Translations under genes and position numbers: made by a program
The notes under the pieces: model-generated
What the model was told of the DNA's origin: nothing
The model's database searches: none
Seen by the model: the letters and a program-made list of their open reading frames with translations, nothing else
Shown: positions 37,110 through 47,560 of the stretch, in pieces
Layout: every line of letters starts with the position of its first letter
Position numbering within the stretch: the first letter of the stretch is position 1
Origin: Aselliscus stoliczkanus
Lineage: Eukaryota > Chordata > Mammalia > Chiroptera > Hipposideridae
DNA: 64,000 nucleotides
Reading direction: 5' to 3'
NCBI GenBank assembly: GCA_033961575.1
Contig: CM066729.1
Span: 35,250,501 to 35,314,500, forward strand

Positions 37110-39274
37110 TTTAAAAACAGTGTGCATACATTATGAAGGAATAAGAATAAAAGAATTTTAAAAAATTAATCAATTATGATATCACGTGCACACACATACA
37201 CACACAGAGAAAACACAATGTACAGTCACAATTGCCCTATAGCTAACACAATATCAGACTCCATTTCAACTCCAACCCTTTCTTCAATCTAGTCTCTCAC
37301 TTCTGTAACCCAGTGAGGATTCATCTGAATTTTCATAGACCAAAATTGTGAGCGCATTAAGTGAAGCAAGTCGCCTTTACTGAAATTTGTCACAAGTAAT
37401 AAAAGGAATGCATACATTATGGAAAGAACATGATGAAAATGCAGACACATCAGCTGCAATATTTGTGCTGTGAAAAAAAATCAAATGGAGAGAGTGGAGC
37501 AGGAAGAAGGCAGGGTGCAGCGATCTCAAAACAAGGGTAAAAAATCATAATAATAGCATTGAACTCAGAAAATTTGGAATTTAATCAGTTTTGTTGTGGT
37601 GGTTGTTGTTTTCTATCATGTGACAGAGTTTTGACTAAAGAATTGTTAAATGTTAGCCCACTTGGCAATTTTATGGATTCATATGACTAAAAGTTTGTTA
37701 TCCCTTTGTTTAGGTGCTTCATTTTAGTTGAGGAAGATACTTAGAAAAACAGGTGATTGACTTATACCACAAATCTAATTTTGACTAGCAATTATTTGTT
37801 AACTATTTTGAGAAACATGAATAACAATATATAATATATATGTATAATTATATATATAATATATAATTATATATATGTGCATATATATATACTCACAGAA
37901 AAGTGTGATCCATTGAGTTTTTTGCTTTCAGAAATGTTTTCTATAGGAAGCAAATCATAAATGGATAAAACAATACATATTGTATTATTCACTGCCAAAA
38001 CAAAATATAAACAAAAAAGGTGAAAAGGTCAGGGTGATCATTTTTGACTTAAGAACCAAACAAGAAGTAGTAATGGGAGGACTTTTTTAGTAGACCTGGA
38101 ATGAAAGGTGACATTTCATATAGGTGGTAATATGGGGGAAGATGGGGGTCAGAAAAGATGAATACTAAACAGCAAAATATATGTTGTATAAGGAGAGAAA
38201 ACCAGCAATTTATGAATAAATTAAAAATTTTACATCACATGATTGAACATTTGGAAAAAACAAACATCAGATGGTACATTAAAAAAAAAAGTGGAATGAA
38301 TTGTAAAACTAAAAAATCTAAGTGTGGTAGAAAATAGATGTAATTTTGCAGGAGTAAAGGTTTCTGTATAATGTGGCTTCTTAAAGCAGAGAAAAGGACA
38401 TTTTATGAGTGCTGGCAGAGGTGAATTTTTAAAAAATTATCTCTCTTAGGAAATTTATGACCATGATGTTAGTTTAACTAGTGATACTGAAGAGCTTTTG
38501 ATTCAAAAGTAATAGGGTTAATTTTTAGAATTAAAGTGGTGGCAAAGCAGGGAGTCTTTTATTAATTGGAGTATACAAGTGAAACTTTAAACCTCAGACT
38601 AAACCTTGTTTTCTTTATTTGGGGTTAAAATTAATTCAGGAATTAATTTGGCAAATGTGTGTATGATTTAGCATTCAAATATTGTACAAGTCATGAAATA
38701 AATATATACTGGTTGCTGTTAATTTAATTAAACCCATTTAATGATAAGTATCAGCAGGTGCCTTAACTCTACCTGAGATAGCAGCAGGTTAGCTCAACTG
38801 GAAAATTATGTGATTTAAGAGTTAAGGACCTTTTCAATTACTCATTAACATTCTTCATTGCACTGGTAGCCCATATCACATATTATAACACTATAATAAA
38901 CACTTTTTTTCCATAAATATACTATTCCTAGGCTTATATATATATTAAAAGTTATTTATTAAAATCCATGATACAGCTTGTTAGATTGGTATGGTGAAGG
39001 TAATTTTATTTTCTAACTCATAGACATGCTTTTCTTCTGACTATTTTAAAAGTAGGAAAAATTAAAATGGCAGGACTAGCTCAACCAGTAAAAGTAAGGT
39101 TCTTTCTATGTATGTTATTTTGTATCCAGAATTTTGATTATATTCCAAATGCAGTAGTCAACTACAATGAAAATTTGGATTCATTTTTATAAAGTTTTGA
39201 TAAAATATGAGTTATATTATTACACTTTAGTTTGAGGATTCACACAAAACATTTTATAATTTTTTCACTTTTGA
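37110..39274. other. AT-rich anonymous DNA
   Basis: No gene or confident repeat; contains the AT self-complementary tract at 37829. Confidence 0.5.
37829..37895. repeat. AT-rich self-complementary tract
   Basis: Alternating 'atataatatatat' and 'ataattatatatat' units that can fold on themselves. No known element. Confidence 0.6.
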
Positions 39275-39600
39275 CTTTATTTTAATTTTTGTAAATTAAG
39301 TAATAGACGCATATAGTAAAAAAGTAATCAAACAATACAAAAGAGTATGTGGTAAAAAGATAATCTTCATCTCAGATCTACTTCCCAGGCTCATGATTCC
39401 TAGCTACCAGTTTCTATTTTGTTGTTTGATTATAAAATGTAGCTATCCAAACATACTAAACATACTCCTCTCTCTTTTTTTTCCTTCAGTACATCATGGA
39501 AATTTTTCCATATCAGTATTTGAAGATCTGTCTTATTTTTCAAAGACTAAATAGTATTGCACTGCATAAATGAATTATAAGTTAAGTAACCAGTTTTCTA
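39275..39600 (-). mobile_element. Old L1 fragment, antisense, upstream of the retrocopy
   Basis: 'gtacatcatggaaatttttc', 'catatcagtatttgaagatc', 'taaatagtattgcactgcat' are the antisense L1M wording. Confidence 0.6.
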
Positions 39601-40232
39601 GAAAAGAAAAACAAACAGATTTTTAAAACTGAATAAATCGATAATGTAGTTCAACATTTTCAGTGCAAGTTCCATGTAATACACATGATCCTATTGAGAA
39701 TATCCTCAGATGCTTTTTATAAATACACATTTCAAACTACTTTTATTTTCTGTAAGAAGCATCTAATTCTTCTGTTGACAATTATAGAGTCTATCCTCAC
39801 CCACCTGAGTAGTTCAGTTAAAACCACAGAGCCATAGCAGGACCCAGAGAGATTATCTCTAGTCTGGTGACTCCCCAAAATGCATTTTGTGGAATGTAGG
39901 AAAATATGAATTATACAAATAACATGTATTCCAAAGCCTTTCCTGTATGATATGTCTCTTCTAAATCAAACCCATAAAATGATTATTTTTTTCAATCTTC
40001 TTAAAATTGTTGTCCAACCAGTACCATTTTACATGCACAGGGGAAAAAAACGTTAATTCATTCAATGTCATGCTTTGCATGAAGCCTTAATTCTTACCAA
40101 GAAACTTGGTAGAAAAATAACACTATGAGTACTATCATGTACATTATAAATATTGTAGGAGAGAAAATAAGTGTTAAGCTTTCTTTCTGTATGGCTATCT
40201 TCTGCGTTTCTTTAATTTTCTTGAAAATAATA

Positions 40233-40510
40233 TCAGAGCGGCGGTTGCAATTCCGAGCCGTTGAGACAGCCTCTGCGTCAGTTGGTGGCGCAGGTGGCCT
40301 GCGTGGATGGGGGCAGTGGCGGCTGGCCCACCACTGCAGCCTCAGCGCCTGCGCCCCGGCAGGCGCGTGGGAACACCCCGAGGCGTCTTCCAGTTCCTGC
40401 CACTCCCAGAGCCTCGGCTCTGGTTCGTCCTCCTTCATTCCCCCCTGCTGTCCATACCGCCGCACCTCCTCCCTGCGCTTGGTACCCCCCGGCATCGCCC
40501 CTAGCGAAAC
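40233..40510 (+). promoter_or_regulatory. GC/CpG-rich retained 5' leader of PSIP1 mRNA
   Basis: The retrocopy opens with about 280 bases of GC-rich, CpG-containing sequence that contrasts sharply with the AT-rich surroundings. It corresponds to the PSIP1 5' untranslated region. Its length suggests near full-length reverse transcription. Such leaders sometimes carry downstream promoter elements of CpG-island genes; whether this one does is inference. Confidence 0.5.
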
Positions 40511-40706
40511 ATGACTCGCGATTTTTCAAACCTGGAGACCTCATCTTCGCCAAGATGGAAGGTTATCCTCGTTGGCCAACTTGAGTAGAGGAAGTTCCTG
40601 ATGGAGCTGTAAAACCACCCACAAACAAGCTATCCATTTCCTTTTTTGGAACTCACTTGAGACTGCTTGTGTAGGCCCAAAGGATATATTTCCTTACTCG
40701 GAAAAT

Positions 40707-42068
40707 ATGGAAACGTACGGAAAACCAAATAAACGAAAAGACTTTAATGAAGGTTTATGGGAGATAGATAACAATCCGAAAGTGAAATTTTCAAGTCAAC
40801 AGGCATCAGCTAAACAATCAAATGCATCATCGGATGTTGAAGTTGAAGAAAAAGAAACTAGTGTTTCAAAGGAAGATACTGACCATGAAGAAAAAGCCAG
40901 CAATGAGGATGTGACTAAGGCAATTGACATAACCACTCCAAAAGCTGCCAGAAGAGGGAGAAAGAGAAAGGCAGAAAAGCAAGTAGAAACCGAGGAGGCA
41001 GGAGTAGTGACAACAGCAGCAGCATCTGTTAATGTAAAAGTGAGTCCTAAAAGAGGACAACCTGCAGCTTCAGAAGTCAAGATTCCAAAACCAAGAGGCA
41101 GACCCAAAATGGTAAAACAGACCTGTCCTTCAGAGAGTGAAGAAGACAAAAGTAAGAAAAAGGGGCAACAGGGAAAACAACCGAAAAAGCAACTTAAAAA
41201 GGAAGAAAAAGGCCAGAAGGAAGAAGATAAGCCAAGAAAAGAACCAGACAAAAAAGAGGGGATGAAAGAAGTTGAATCAAAAAGGAAAAATTTAGCTAAA
41301 ACAGGGGTTACATCAACCTCTGATTGTGAAGATGATCAAGAAGGTGAAAAGCAGAAAAGAAAAGGTGGAAGAAACTTTCAGGCTGCTCACAGAAGGAATA
41401 TGCTGAAAGGCCAACATGAGAAAGCGGCAGCAGATAGGAAACGCAAGCAAGAGGAACAAATGGAAACTGAGCAGCAGAATAAAGATGAAGGAAAGAAGCC
41501 AGAAGTTAAGAAAGTGAAGAAGAGAGAAGCATCAATGTATTCTCGACTTCAGAAGATACATGCTGAAATAAAAAACTCACTCAAAATTGATAACCTTGAT
41601 GTGAACAGATGTATTGAGGCCTTGGATGAACTGGCTTCACTTCAGGTGACAATACAACAAGCTCAGAAACACACAGAGATGATTACAACCCTGGCAAAGA
41701 TACGGCAATTCAAAGTGAGTCAGGTTATCATGGACAAGTCGACAATGTTGTATAACAAGTTTAAGAACATGTTTCTGGTGGGTGAAGGAGATTCTGTAAT
41801 CACACAAGTGCTGAATAAATCTCTTGCTGAACAAAGACAGCATGAAGAAGCAAATAAAACCAAAGATCAAGGAAAGAAAGGGCCAAGCAAAAAGCTAGGA
41901 AAGGAACAAACAAGTTCAAAGACTCTAAAAGGAGGATGTGATGCTCAAGACAGTAATCAACCACAGCATAATGGAGACAGCAAAGACAAGACCAGCAGTA
42001 AGAAAAAGCCATCCAGTGAAGAGAGAGAGACTGAAATATCTCTGAAGGAGTCTACACTAGATAACTAG
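40707..42068 (+). CDS. Candidate PWWP-less LEDGF-like open frame inside the retrocopy
   Basis: A 453-codon uninterrupted frame starts at an internal ATG, a codon that appears to be lysine in the parent gene, and runs to the natural p75 stop. In order: the end of the PWWP flank (1-25), an acidic linker, a basic nuclear-localisation stretch RRGRKRKAE (82-90), a mutated AT-hook KRGQP (115-119), an intact AT-hook PRGRPK (129-134), a long lysine/glutamate-rich charged region likely to be disordered or coiled, the IBD (about 276-360) and a charged tail. Human p75 is 530 residues, so about 75 N-terminal residues are absent, including the PWWP methyl-lysine reader. IBD key positions (human I365, D366, F406, V408) are kept as I294, D295, F335 and V337. 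If translated it would be nuclear but lack PWWP chromatin tethering. No start context, expression or selection evidence is available from sequence alone; it may be a pseudogene remnant. Confidence 0.35.
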   Translation: METYGKPNKRKDFNEGLWEIDNNPKVKFSSQQASAKQSNASSDVEVEEKETSVSKEDTDHEEKASNEDVTKAIDITTPKAARRGRKRKAEKQVETEEAGVVTTAAASVNVKVSPKRGQPAASEVKIPKPRGRPKMVKQTCPSESEEDKSKKKGQQGKQPKKQLKKEEKGQKEEDKPRKEPDKKEGMKEVESKRKNLAKTGVTSTSDCEDDQEGEKQKRKGGRNFQAAHRRNMLKGQHEKAAADRKRKQEEQMETEQQNKDEGKKPEVKKVKKREASMYSRLQKIHAEIKNSLKIDNLDVNRCIEALDELASLQVTIQQAQKHTEMITTLAKIRQFKVSQVIMDKSTMLYNKFKNMFLVGEGDSVITQVLNKSLAEQRQHEEANKTKDQGKKGPSKKLGKEQTSSKTLKGGCDAQDSNQPQHNGDSKDKTSSKKKPSSEERETEISLKESTLDN

Positions 42069-43649
42069 GTTGACATACCTGGAATATAAAGAACATTTGA
42101 GAAGTTTGTAATGGTTTTCATTTGAAATATTTAGACTGCTGAAAGTTTTAAATTTTTATAAGCATAGGTTTTGATGTTTAAAACTTGTTTTGAGGGAGAA
42201 AATCCCTTTATCTTTGTTTAAAAGTAATTAAACATTGCTTAATTGTACTTGTGAAGTATTAACAGCTACATTATACAGTAAATGTGAGGGAAAACCCATT
42301 TAGGAAATGTTGAACTGCTTTTCCAGACATTGGTTGTAGCATATTTTCAGTTAGTGTGTGTGTGTTAATGTGTAATTGATAGTAGGAAAAAGTTATATTT
42401 TTGAAACTGCTACTTGTATAAACCTTTCCTGTTTTCCCAAATACTGTGGGTTTTGTGCATAGTTTTTACAAATCTTGGATTTACCAGACTCTTTTCATTG
42501 TTTGTGGGTTTTGTAGAAGGTATGCATTTTTATGGTAGATAAAATGTTACTTCTATCCCACTCCTTCCTTCTGTCTGAAGTTAACCTCACAGTTTCCATT
42601 TTGCTACATTATCCTGCTGCTGTGTATAATGTGTGGTCTGTATGCCTTTTTATATGCCAACTAGATATCCAACTGACAATTCTCCAAGGTACAAAAACTC
42701 ATGTTAACTTTTGAAGGTAATTGGATTTTGTGGCTGGGAATTCATTGAAGTCATATGCCTTGCCTGAAGAGAACAGAATGGGTGTATGTAGGAATGATCT
42801 GTTTTTAGGGTTCAGCCATCTGAGATCCTTTATAGGCACTAGTAGCTGAAACTGAGAACTAAATGAGGAAAGTTTATTTTTGAGACATTTCTGAATTTTT
42901 TAAGAAGTCACACTCATTAAGGAAGTCCCTAAGTAGTATGTTTTTAATTGGAGAACAATCTGATGCTTATGCAGTAAACAAAATATAAGGAAAATACTAT
43001 ATAAGGAAACTAACCTATTTTAAAACATGGCAATATCAGAAGGAAGCTTTTATTTCTGTATGATACATGTAACAAGATTGCAAAAGGTGTAAACAGTGCC
43101 CTGAGGCAGTAGACAAAGTAAAGGAGTACTTTTTGATGGTCTGTATATTCATGTATATGGACTTAGGGTGAACCAAAGTTAACAGAAAATTTAAGGGGAA
43201 CTTAACAGCATTTCTAAGATTTTTGATTAGGTCAGTTTGTTTTTAGTAGCTAAAAGTCACTTCTCGTGTTTTGATACCATAAATATGGGGAAAAGGCTTT
43301 TAATATGTCAGTGTTTGCATGTGATATGCATTGTATGTTGTGACCTCAGATATTTATTTTCATCTAGATGAAAACTTTGAATTATTTCAATAATTGGAGC
43401 TTTGCTTTTGAGAGGTCTTACAATGGAACCTAGGACCCACTGTTTTGAAGAAACTCTTACTATCCTTAGAACAATTTAAAATTTGGACAGATTTATTCTA
43501 GTTAAGCCATAAGTGTCAACGTGTAAACTTTGTTTTGAGTAAATAATTTTTCTATCAAAAAAAATATGTCAAAAAGGAACCTGAGAAGGAGAAAGCAAAT
43601 CACCCAAATTTACTTAATATTTACCCCTAATTTAAAAAATCCCACTGGA

Positions 43650-43790
43650 GTGATATTTTAAATCTATGTTTTACTAATGTGAAAAAGAAAAGAAATGAGA
43701 CTCAGAGAAAGTATTTTCTCAAAGGCCATACTTGGTAGGTGCCAAAACAAAGATGCAAAATTCAGGTGTGTCTCTGATACTCAGAAAGAC
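43650..43790 (+). repeat. Probable MIR fragment downstream of the PSIP1 retrocopy
   Basis: 'gaaatgagactcagagaaag' and 'aggccatacttggtagg' resemble the distal MIR core. Confidence 0.45.
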
Positions 43791-45469
43791 CTTTAAGGCC
43801 TCCTGTAAAGATGAAAGAGCAATCACAGTGTGACATAGCTAAACTCAAAGTAGCAAATATTCCCATAACCAAGGCGTATACTTCTGTTTTCTTCTACAAG
43901 TTTAAAATTTTAATTTTATTTTATCACAAAGATAATAAACATGAAATTCATCTCTTTGCTGGAATTTAACTATTGTCAAATTCAATAGATAGTAATGTGT
44001 TGTAATGAAACATAAGACAGAATAATCTGATAGAATGCATGTAAAAATAACTATTGCCCTTGGATGAAAATCCTATTATATCCACTATCATTAGGGTGCA
44101 TTCTTGGGAGTGCACTGTTGTTTATGTTTTATCTTTTCTTTTTTTCAAGTCATCTCTGTCCTTTAAGCTTCCTGTTATCACTTTAGCTAACAAAATACAT
44201 TTAAATTCATCAGAATGTGCCTCTTTACATTTATGTATCTGGGTTTAATGTTCAAAAAATTATTCTCTCCATAATTATAATTTGAGACTACAAAGGAAAG
44301 CCAGGAATATAACATATGCCTAAATTGTTTGTATGATAATTTTTAATTTTACCAGTAAGATTTATTGTCTTCTACCCTGCCTTATGTAGGCCTTCTCTAA
44401 ATGTTGGGTTTTATAAGACTTTTTACCCATCTGGAGAGTTCAGGACAATTTAATACACAATTTATGCTTCCTTTTCTCTATAGAAATTGTCAAAGCAATC
44501 AGGTCACACTGAGCAGCTTGACTTTGAGCTAAAAAAATCTGCTATACCTTTTATTTTTAAACATAATATATTTTGCATAGATTAAATGTTTTTGCAAATC
44601 ATTTCAATTTTGCTTCATTAAAATAGCTATATAGAAAAAGAAAATTCCAGAGTTTTGCAATATATGCTACATGGACTTATACAAAGGGATGTGAATTTAT
44701 GAATTGCCTGTAATTATTGAAAATAGGCATAGTTTGTCTTTCACTACTGAAGATAATCCAGGGTTTCAAACTAGTCATAAAAGTTTAAAAATTCAATGTA
44801 AATAATTTCTTTTAAAATTAAATCTCTAATGAAAGAGAGCAGATGGATATTTGCATATAATTTTAATAAAAATGCATTTCAAATTCCTATGATAATATAT
44901 TCAATATAAAAATAAAAAGACAAGGGAAAATGTGCATAATTTATCATAATAAATTGTGTATAAAATTACTATTAAATACACAAAGTTCTAGTAGCTTCTA
45001 TCTGGCAGTAGAAGCTTATAATCAACATGACATAGACGAAGCTAATGTGAATATTGCAATTCATACATTTTTTTAAATAAGCCAGTATAACATTTAAATT
45101 GGTAATAAGTTTAGAGTCACTGTTTAAATTTTCAAACTGTATAAAAATACAAATATATACAAAGCCCAAGTAAATATTGTTCATATCTTAGAGTTTACAT
45201 GATTAAGTGATAACAGGAAAACCCAAAGAAATTTATCATGAAATTAGAAAGTAAGATGAACATAAAGTATCTTGTAGCTGTTGAGTATTTAAAAAAACAC
45301 AAATAAACAAATAAGCAAAGAAACATATAGTACATCCCTTAACTTTTATTCAAAAAGGATCTCAAATGTGACATGAAAAAAATTATGGGTAAGGTGATAT
45401 TTGTTAGAAACTAACAGATACAGTCAAAGAAACTAAGAAAGGAAAATGTATTACCTGAAGTCATCACTA
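43791..45469. other. AT-rich anonymous DNA
   Basis: Nothing recognised. Confidence 0.5.
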
Positions 45470-46200
45470 ATATTTGCAATGGACAAAAGATACTTAATGG
45501 GAAAAGAACAGTCACTTCAATAAATGGTGTTGGGATAATTGGATAACCACAGGTAGAAAAATGAAATTTGACTTCTATCTTACACCATGCACAAACATTT
45601 ACTCAAAATAGATTAAAGACTTAGATTCAAGACCTGAAACCTAAAATCCACTAAAAGAAAACACAGGAAAAGCACTCCTTGACATTGTTCTGGACAATTA
45701 TTTATTTAGATATGTATAGCACAAGTAACAAAGGCAAAAATAAAGTGGACTACATAAAACTTAAAAGCTTCTGCATAGCAAAAGAAAAAATCCTCAAAAT
45801 AAAAAGGCAAGCTATGGAATAGGAGGAAATAGTTGTAAACCATGTACCTGATATGGAGTTAATATCCAAAATATATAAAGAACTCAATAACCTCAATGGC
45901 AAATATACAATTAAAAAAGTGGGCAGATGAACTGAATAGACATTCTTCCAAAGAAGGCATAGAAATGACCCACATGTAAATGAAAAGGTTCTCAACATAA
46001 CTAGTTAACATGGAAATGTAAATCAAAATACAGTATGGGGAATATAATCAATAATATTATAAAAACTATGTATAGTATCAGATAGGTTCTAAACTTATGA
46101 GGTGGATAAAAATTGTAAGTCACATAAATGCCTAACCACTATGCTGTATACCTAAAACATAAAATAATATTGAATGTCAACTATAATTTTAAAAATATAT
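45470..46200 (+). mobile_element. Old L1 ORF2 distal region and 3' end
   Basis: 'aataaatggtgttgggataa', 'agcaaaagaaaaaatcctca', 'ggagttaatatccaaaatat', 'aagtgggcagatgaactgaa' are L1 ORF2 wording in order, then a 3' end with 'ctgtatacctaaaacat'. Stops throughout. Confidence 0.78.
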
Positions 46201-46395
46201 ATAGTCATGGGTATAAAGTACAGCACAGGGAATATAGTCAATGGTACTGTAATAGCTATGCATGATGTCAGATGAGTAGTAGATTTTTTGGGGTTATCAC
46301 CTTGTGAGTTGTGTAAAATGTCTTAGCACTATGTTGTTTTGTGCGCCTGAAATTAATAATAATAATAAAAACAAACTATATGAGTGAATGAACAT
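46200..46395 (+). mobile_element. L1 3' terminus fragment
   Basis: A second L1 3' end directly after the previous one: 'cagcacagggaatatagtca', 'ttgtgcgcctgaaattaat', A-rich end. Confidence 0.6.
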
Positions 46396-46548
46396 TATCT
46401 AAAAAAAAAAAAACCCAACCACAATAAAATATTACCTCAAAAGAAATATCTGCACTCACAGGTTCATTGCAGCATTATCAACACTAGCCAAAATATGGAA
46501 AGAACTTAAATGTCTGTCAATGGATGAATGAATAAAGAAGATTTTACA

Positions 46549-46993
46549 GGGCTGGCCGAGTGGCACATTGGTTAAGAGCTGGCTTGGGATGCCAGCGGCC
46601 CCGGTTCAGATCCCACATATGAGGGCCAATGACACTGCCCTCTACAGCTAAAAACAGCTCCACCTGTAGCTGGGCTGTGCGAGCCCCGGCGACAGTGTAG
46701 GCTGCAGCCCCTGCTGCAGTGGGCTGCCATAGGCTACAGGAGTGGCCGGCAGCCAGCATAAGCAGCTGGCAGCCAATGTGAGCTGCCAATAGCCACAGTG
46801 AGTGACCGACCATACAAAGGCCTGCGACCGATCTGCCTCATCCGGGAAGAGAGCAATGATGATACCAACATGGGCCAGTGAAGCAACATCCTCCGCAACT
46901 AGACTGAAGAACAAAAAACAGCAACTTGTCTGTTCCCCTTTCCCGATTCCCCAGCGCTGTTCCCCTCCCCCAATTCCCCAATAAAAAACAAAA
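46549..46993 (+). mobile_element. tRNA-derived SINE, long form, inside an L1
   Basis: A second long-form copy, colinear with the one at 10942: tRNA-like head, 'gacactgccctctacagcta', GC-rich 'ggctgc' section, 'cctcatccgggaagag' block, 'ccccaattccccaataaaa' end and an A-rich tail. It carries a small extra 'aaacagctccacct' after 'acagcta'. It interrupts an L1 whose sequence resumes after 47000. A short aagatt motif flanks both sides. Confidence 0.88.
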
Positions 46994-46999
46994 AAAGAT

Positions 47000-47002
<3 letters not shown>

Positions 47003-47055
<53 letters not shown>
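47003..47055. repeat. (AT)n microsatellite inside L1
   Basis: About 26 AT units directly after the long SINE, where an ordinary L1 copy has the short 'tatatatacaatgga' core. Confidence 0.95.
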
Positions 47056-47057
<2 letters not shown>

Positions 47058-47560
47058 GTCATGAGAAAGAAGGAAACCCTTCCATTTGTGACAGCATGAA
47101 GGAACATTGAGGGTACTATGCTAAGTGAAATAAGTCAGGCAGAGAATTAAAAATACTGTGTGATATCACTTATATATGGAATCTAAAGACACCAAATTCA
47201 TAGAGAGAGAATAGAATGATGGTTACCAGAGGCTGGCAGTGTGAGGGAAATGGGGAGATGTACAAAGAGTACATCTCCCCTAGTTAGAAGATGAATAAAT
47301 TCTGGGAATCTATTGAACAGCATTGTGAGTCCAGTTAATAATACTGTATTATAACTTGAAAATTACTAAGACAGTAAACCTTAAATATTCTCGCAACGAA
47401 AAATAAATGCTAAGTATGGGTCCTGAGGGAGGTGTTACCTAATACTAAAGTGGTAATCATATCACAGCATATAAATTTATCAAATCAACACATTATAGAT
47501 CTTAAACTTACAAGTGTTGTACGTCAAGTATATCTTTATAAAGCGGGGCGGGGAGGAGAG

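Larger units (their letters stand above)
40233..43563 (+). pseudogene. PSIP1P: PSIP1 (LEDGF/p75) processed retrocopy
   Basis: An intronless copy of the mRNA for LEDGF/p75, a chromatin-tethering coactivator that binds H3K36-methylated nucleosomes through PWWP and partner proteins through its integrase-binding domain (IBD). Seen: a CpG-rich leader (about 40233-40510), an ATG at 40511 followed by the expected MTRDF start, PWWP-type residues (KPGDLIFAKMEGYPRWPT), then the acidic/basic linker, IBD and the p75-type C-terminus ending LKESTLDN. A run of A at about 43556-43563 marks the probable 3' end. Breaks: a 2-nt insertion near 40524, a TGA at 40582, a second 2-nt insertion near 40655, and one AT-hook lost. 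No introns, so this is a retroposed copy of the p75 isoform and not the parent locus. Exact outer ends and a target-site duplication were not resolved. Confidence 0.96.
46400..47560 (+). mobile_element. L1 ORF2 end/3' UTR, interrupted by the long-form SINE
   Basis: The left part has 'tgcagcattatcaacactag' and 'tgtcaatggatgaatgaata', then the SINE (46549-46993). After it comes an AT microsatellite, then 'gtgctaagtgaaataagtca'-type wording, 'gatggttaccagaggctggc' and 'gtagacgtcaagtatatct'-like 3' UTR. A perfect 12-bp hairpin lies at 47252-47280. Confidence 0.8.

Noticed and set aside
40511..42068. A functional PSIP1 gene
   Set aside because: No introns, two 2-nt insertions and a stop in the PWWP part, and a poly-A remnant show a retrocopy.
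43556..43600. Clean target-site duplication for the PSIP1 retrocopy
   Set aside because: Only a weak A/T-rich similarity to the sequence before 40233; not convincing.
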